From Scalesia atractyloides (Eukaryota > Streptophyta > Magnoliopsida > Asterales > Asteraceae), in contig CAMTDV010000018.1 in NCBI GenBank assembly GCA_947069175.1, positions 40,250,869 to 40,314,868 on the forward strand: 64,000 nt of DNA, read 5' to 3'. Each line of letters opens with the position of its first letter. Position 1 is the first letter of the stretch. Positions 63,217 through 64,000 of the stretch are shown piece after piece. The translations under genes were made by a program, and so were the position numbers. The notes under the pieces are model-generated. The model did no database searches and was not told the origin of the DNA. It was given only the letters and a program-made list of their open reading frames with translations.

Positions 63217-64000
63217 TGTTGGTGCACTTTGTGTTCGTCACTTGTCGAATAGGCTAGATAGAGCGTGTGTTGAGTATTGTATAGGTTAGAATTGAACACA
63301 CTACCAAAATACGGAGTTTTCAGTATAAAATGTAACAAGTTCGCTCGAACTTGACCTGAGGAGGTCAAGTTCGCTCGAACTTGACCTGTGAAGGTCAAGT
63401 TCGCTCATAATGGTACTGCTGATGCCAAGTTCGCCCGAACTTAGATGCTTACCAGCGAACTTCTTACCCTATAAATAGGTGGTGTGTGTTCATTTTTCAT
63501 TTAAGTTTTTGGCATCCCTACGGGGAGGTGCTGTCGGATTCTCTCCAGGAACTCCGGCAGCTGGACTTACAAACATGTATACTCTTTCGGTATGAATGAA
63601 GACTTCCGCTGCATTCTACTTCTACTCCTTTCTGTAATAACATTCTACCGAATCGGTTTACGTTTTATCCACTAACTTCCGTCTAGAACCGCCTGATTTG
63701 GTTCCGATGATGATTTACTGATTGAAAAAGATTACCGATTTGCTGATCAGGAGTGATTACGGAAAGTGGGATTTCAGATTTTTGCGGGTAAACATTGATT
63801 TGAAGTTTACCGGTGGGTATTTTGAAGTTTCTATTAATTGCCGGTTGTGTTTTGAAAATCGAAAGATCGAGCATGGGAGATATACTAAACTGAACGCGGT
63901 TGTGGTTAAAGTTAAAATGGAGAAGCTGCATTGATGAGCTTCAAATTGGTGTCTATTCAAGATAATCTATCGGTCAAGCAAATCAGAGGAGGTTGGAAAC
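63217..64000 (+). mobile_element. Copia LTR (related to Copia-A/B), plus strand, running to the right edge
   Basis: The start TGTTGGTGCACTTTGTGT matches the sense start of the Copia-A/B LTR (TGTTGATGCATATGTCT). CAAGTTCG palindromes at 63336-63353, 63365-63382, 63394 (half) and 63425-63442 are followed by ACCAGCGAACTTC and a TATA box TATAAATA (63470-63477), the same order as in Copia-A/B. Downstream, the transcribed part (CGGTTTACG near 63656) is only loosely similar. No CA end or primer-binding site was found before the edge, so the LTR end is undetermined and the part after about 63720 may be leader. Its 70-codon frame at 63722-63934 is not recognised. The likely left target site is ACTCA (63212-63216). 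Confidence 0.7.
63336..63460. repeat. CAAGTTCG palindromes upstream of the TATA box (63-kb LTR)
   Basis: There are three full palindromes and two half-sites. The first two have centre CT and share extended arms, GGTCAAGTTCG/CGAACTTGACC in the second copy. The last full copy has centre CC and one terminal mismatch. The final half-site AGCGAACTTC ends about 7 bp before the TATA box. Confidence 0.88.

Noticed and set aside
63722..63934. A 70-codon plus-strand frame near the right edge as a gene.
   Set aside because: It follows an LTR promoter and transcribed region, matches no family, and overlaps a minus-strand frame of similar length. It is probably leader sequence.

Overview
This window is a stack of nested plant LTR retrotransposons followed by a cluster of broken host gene fragments. 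No intact host gene is visible. The organism is an angiosperm. Every primer-binding site that can be seen matches the initiator methionine tRNA used by plant retroelements, the element families are plant Copia (SIRE/Maximus-like) and Ty3/gypsy (chromovirus and Tat) lineages, and the gene fragments are plant heat-shock factor, clathrin heavy chain, mitochondrial EF-Tu and ascorbate peroxidase. The style of the elements, especially the extra post-pol ORF of the Copia-C element, suggests a composite (Asteraceae), but that is inference.

Layout. The oldest layer is a plus-strand Tat-clade gypsy element. Only its RNase H (11639-11829 and 52816-53095), its second archaeal-type RNase H, its integrase, a long 3' region and its 3' LTR (ending 57494) lie in the window. 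Its RNase H is split by two insertions that leave a 191-bp sliver between them. Gypsy-1 (minus strand, running off the left edge, ending at 11638) carries the gag-only element Copia-A inside it (3180-8126, TSD CTTCT). Copia-B (minus strand, 11830-52815, TSD AAATT) is about 41 kb long because it is interrupted twice. One interruption is Gypsy-2, a compound three-LTR element (13628-40539, TSD TGTTT). The other is a 3.86-kb solo LTR (42023-45882). Gypsy-2 is itself interrupted by the plus-strand Copia-C (24767-36823, TSD GAAGG). The stack is therefore four levels deep: Tat, Copia-B, Gypsy-2, Copia-C. All polyproteins carry stops and frameshifts.

Right flank. From 57495 a microsatellite and a leader-like stretch lead into same-strand fragments of four unrelated host genes within 2.6 kb (58849-61432), the pattern left by a gene-capturing transposon. 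Two hAT-type MITEs with 8-bp TSDs follow (61780-62159 and 62627-63102). At 63217 another Copia LTR, related to those of Copia-A and Copia-B, begins and runs towards the right edge.

The most unusual signal is a palindrome, CAAGTTCG-NN-CGAACTTG. It sits directly upstream of the TATA box in the LTRs of three related Copia elements and is repeated about ten times in the untranslated leaders of two of them. Its arms are conserved and its central dinucleotide varies. Three unrelated elements here (Gypsy-1, Gypsy-2, Copia-C) each carry a different palindrome of the same design in U3 or leader. A second signal is a pair of tandem RNA-hairpin modules in the Tat 3' region whose stems differ in sequence but stay complementary.
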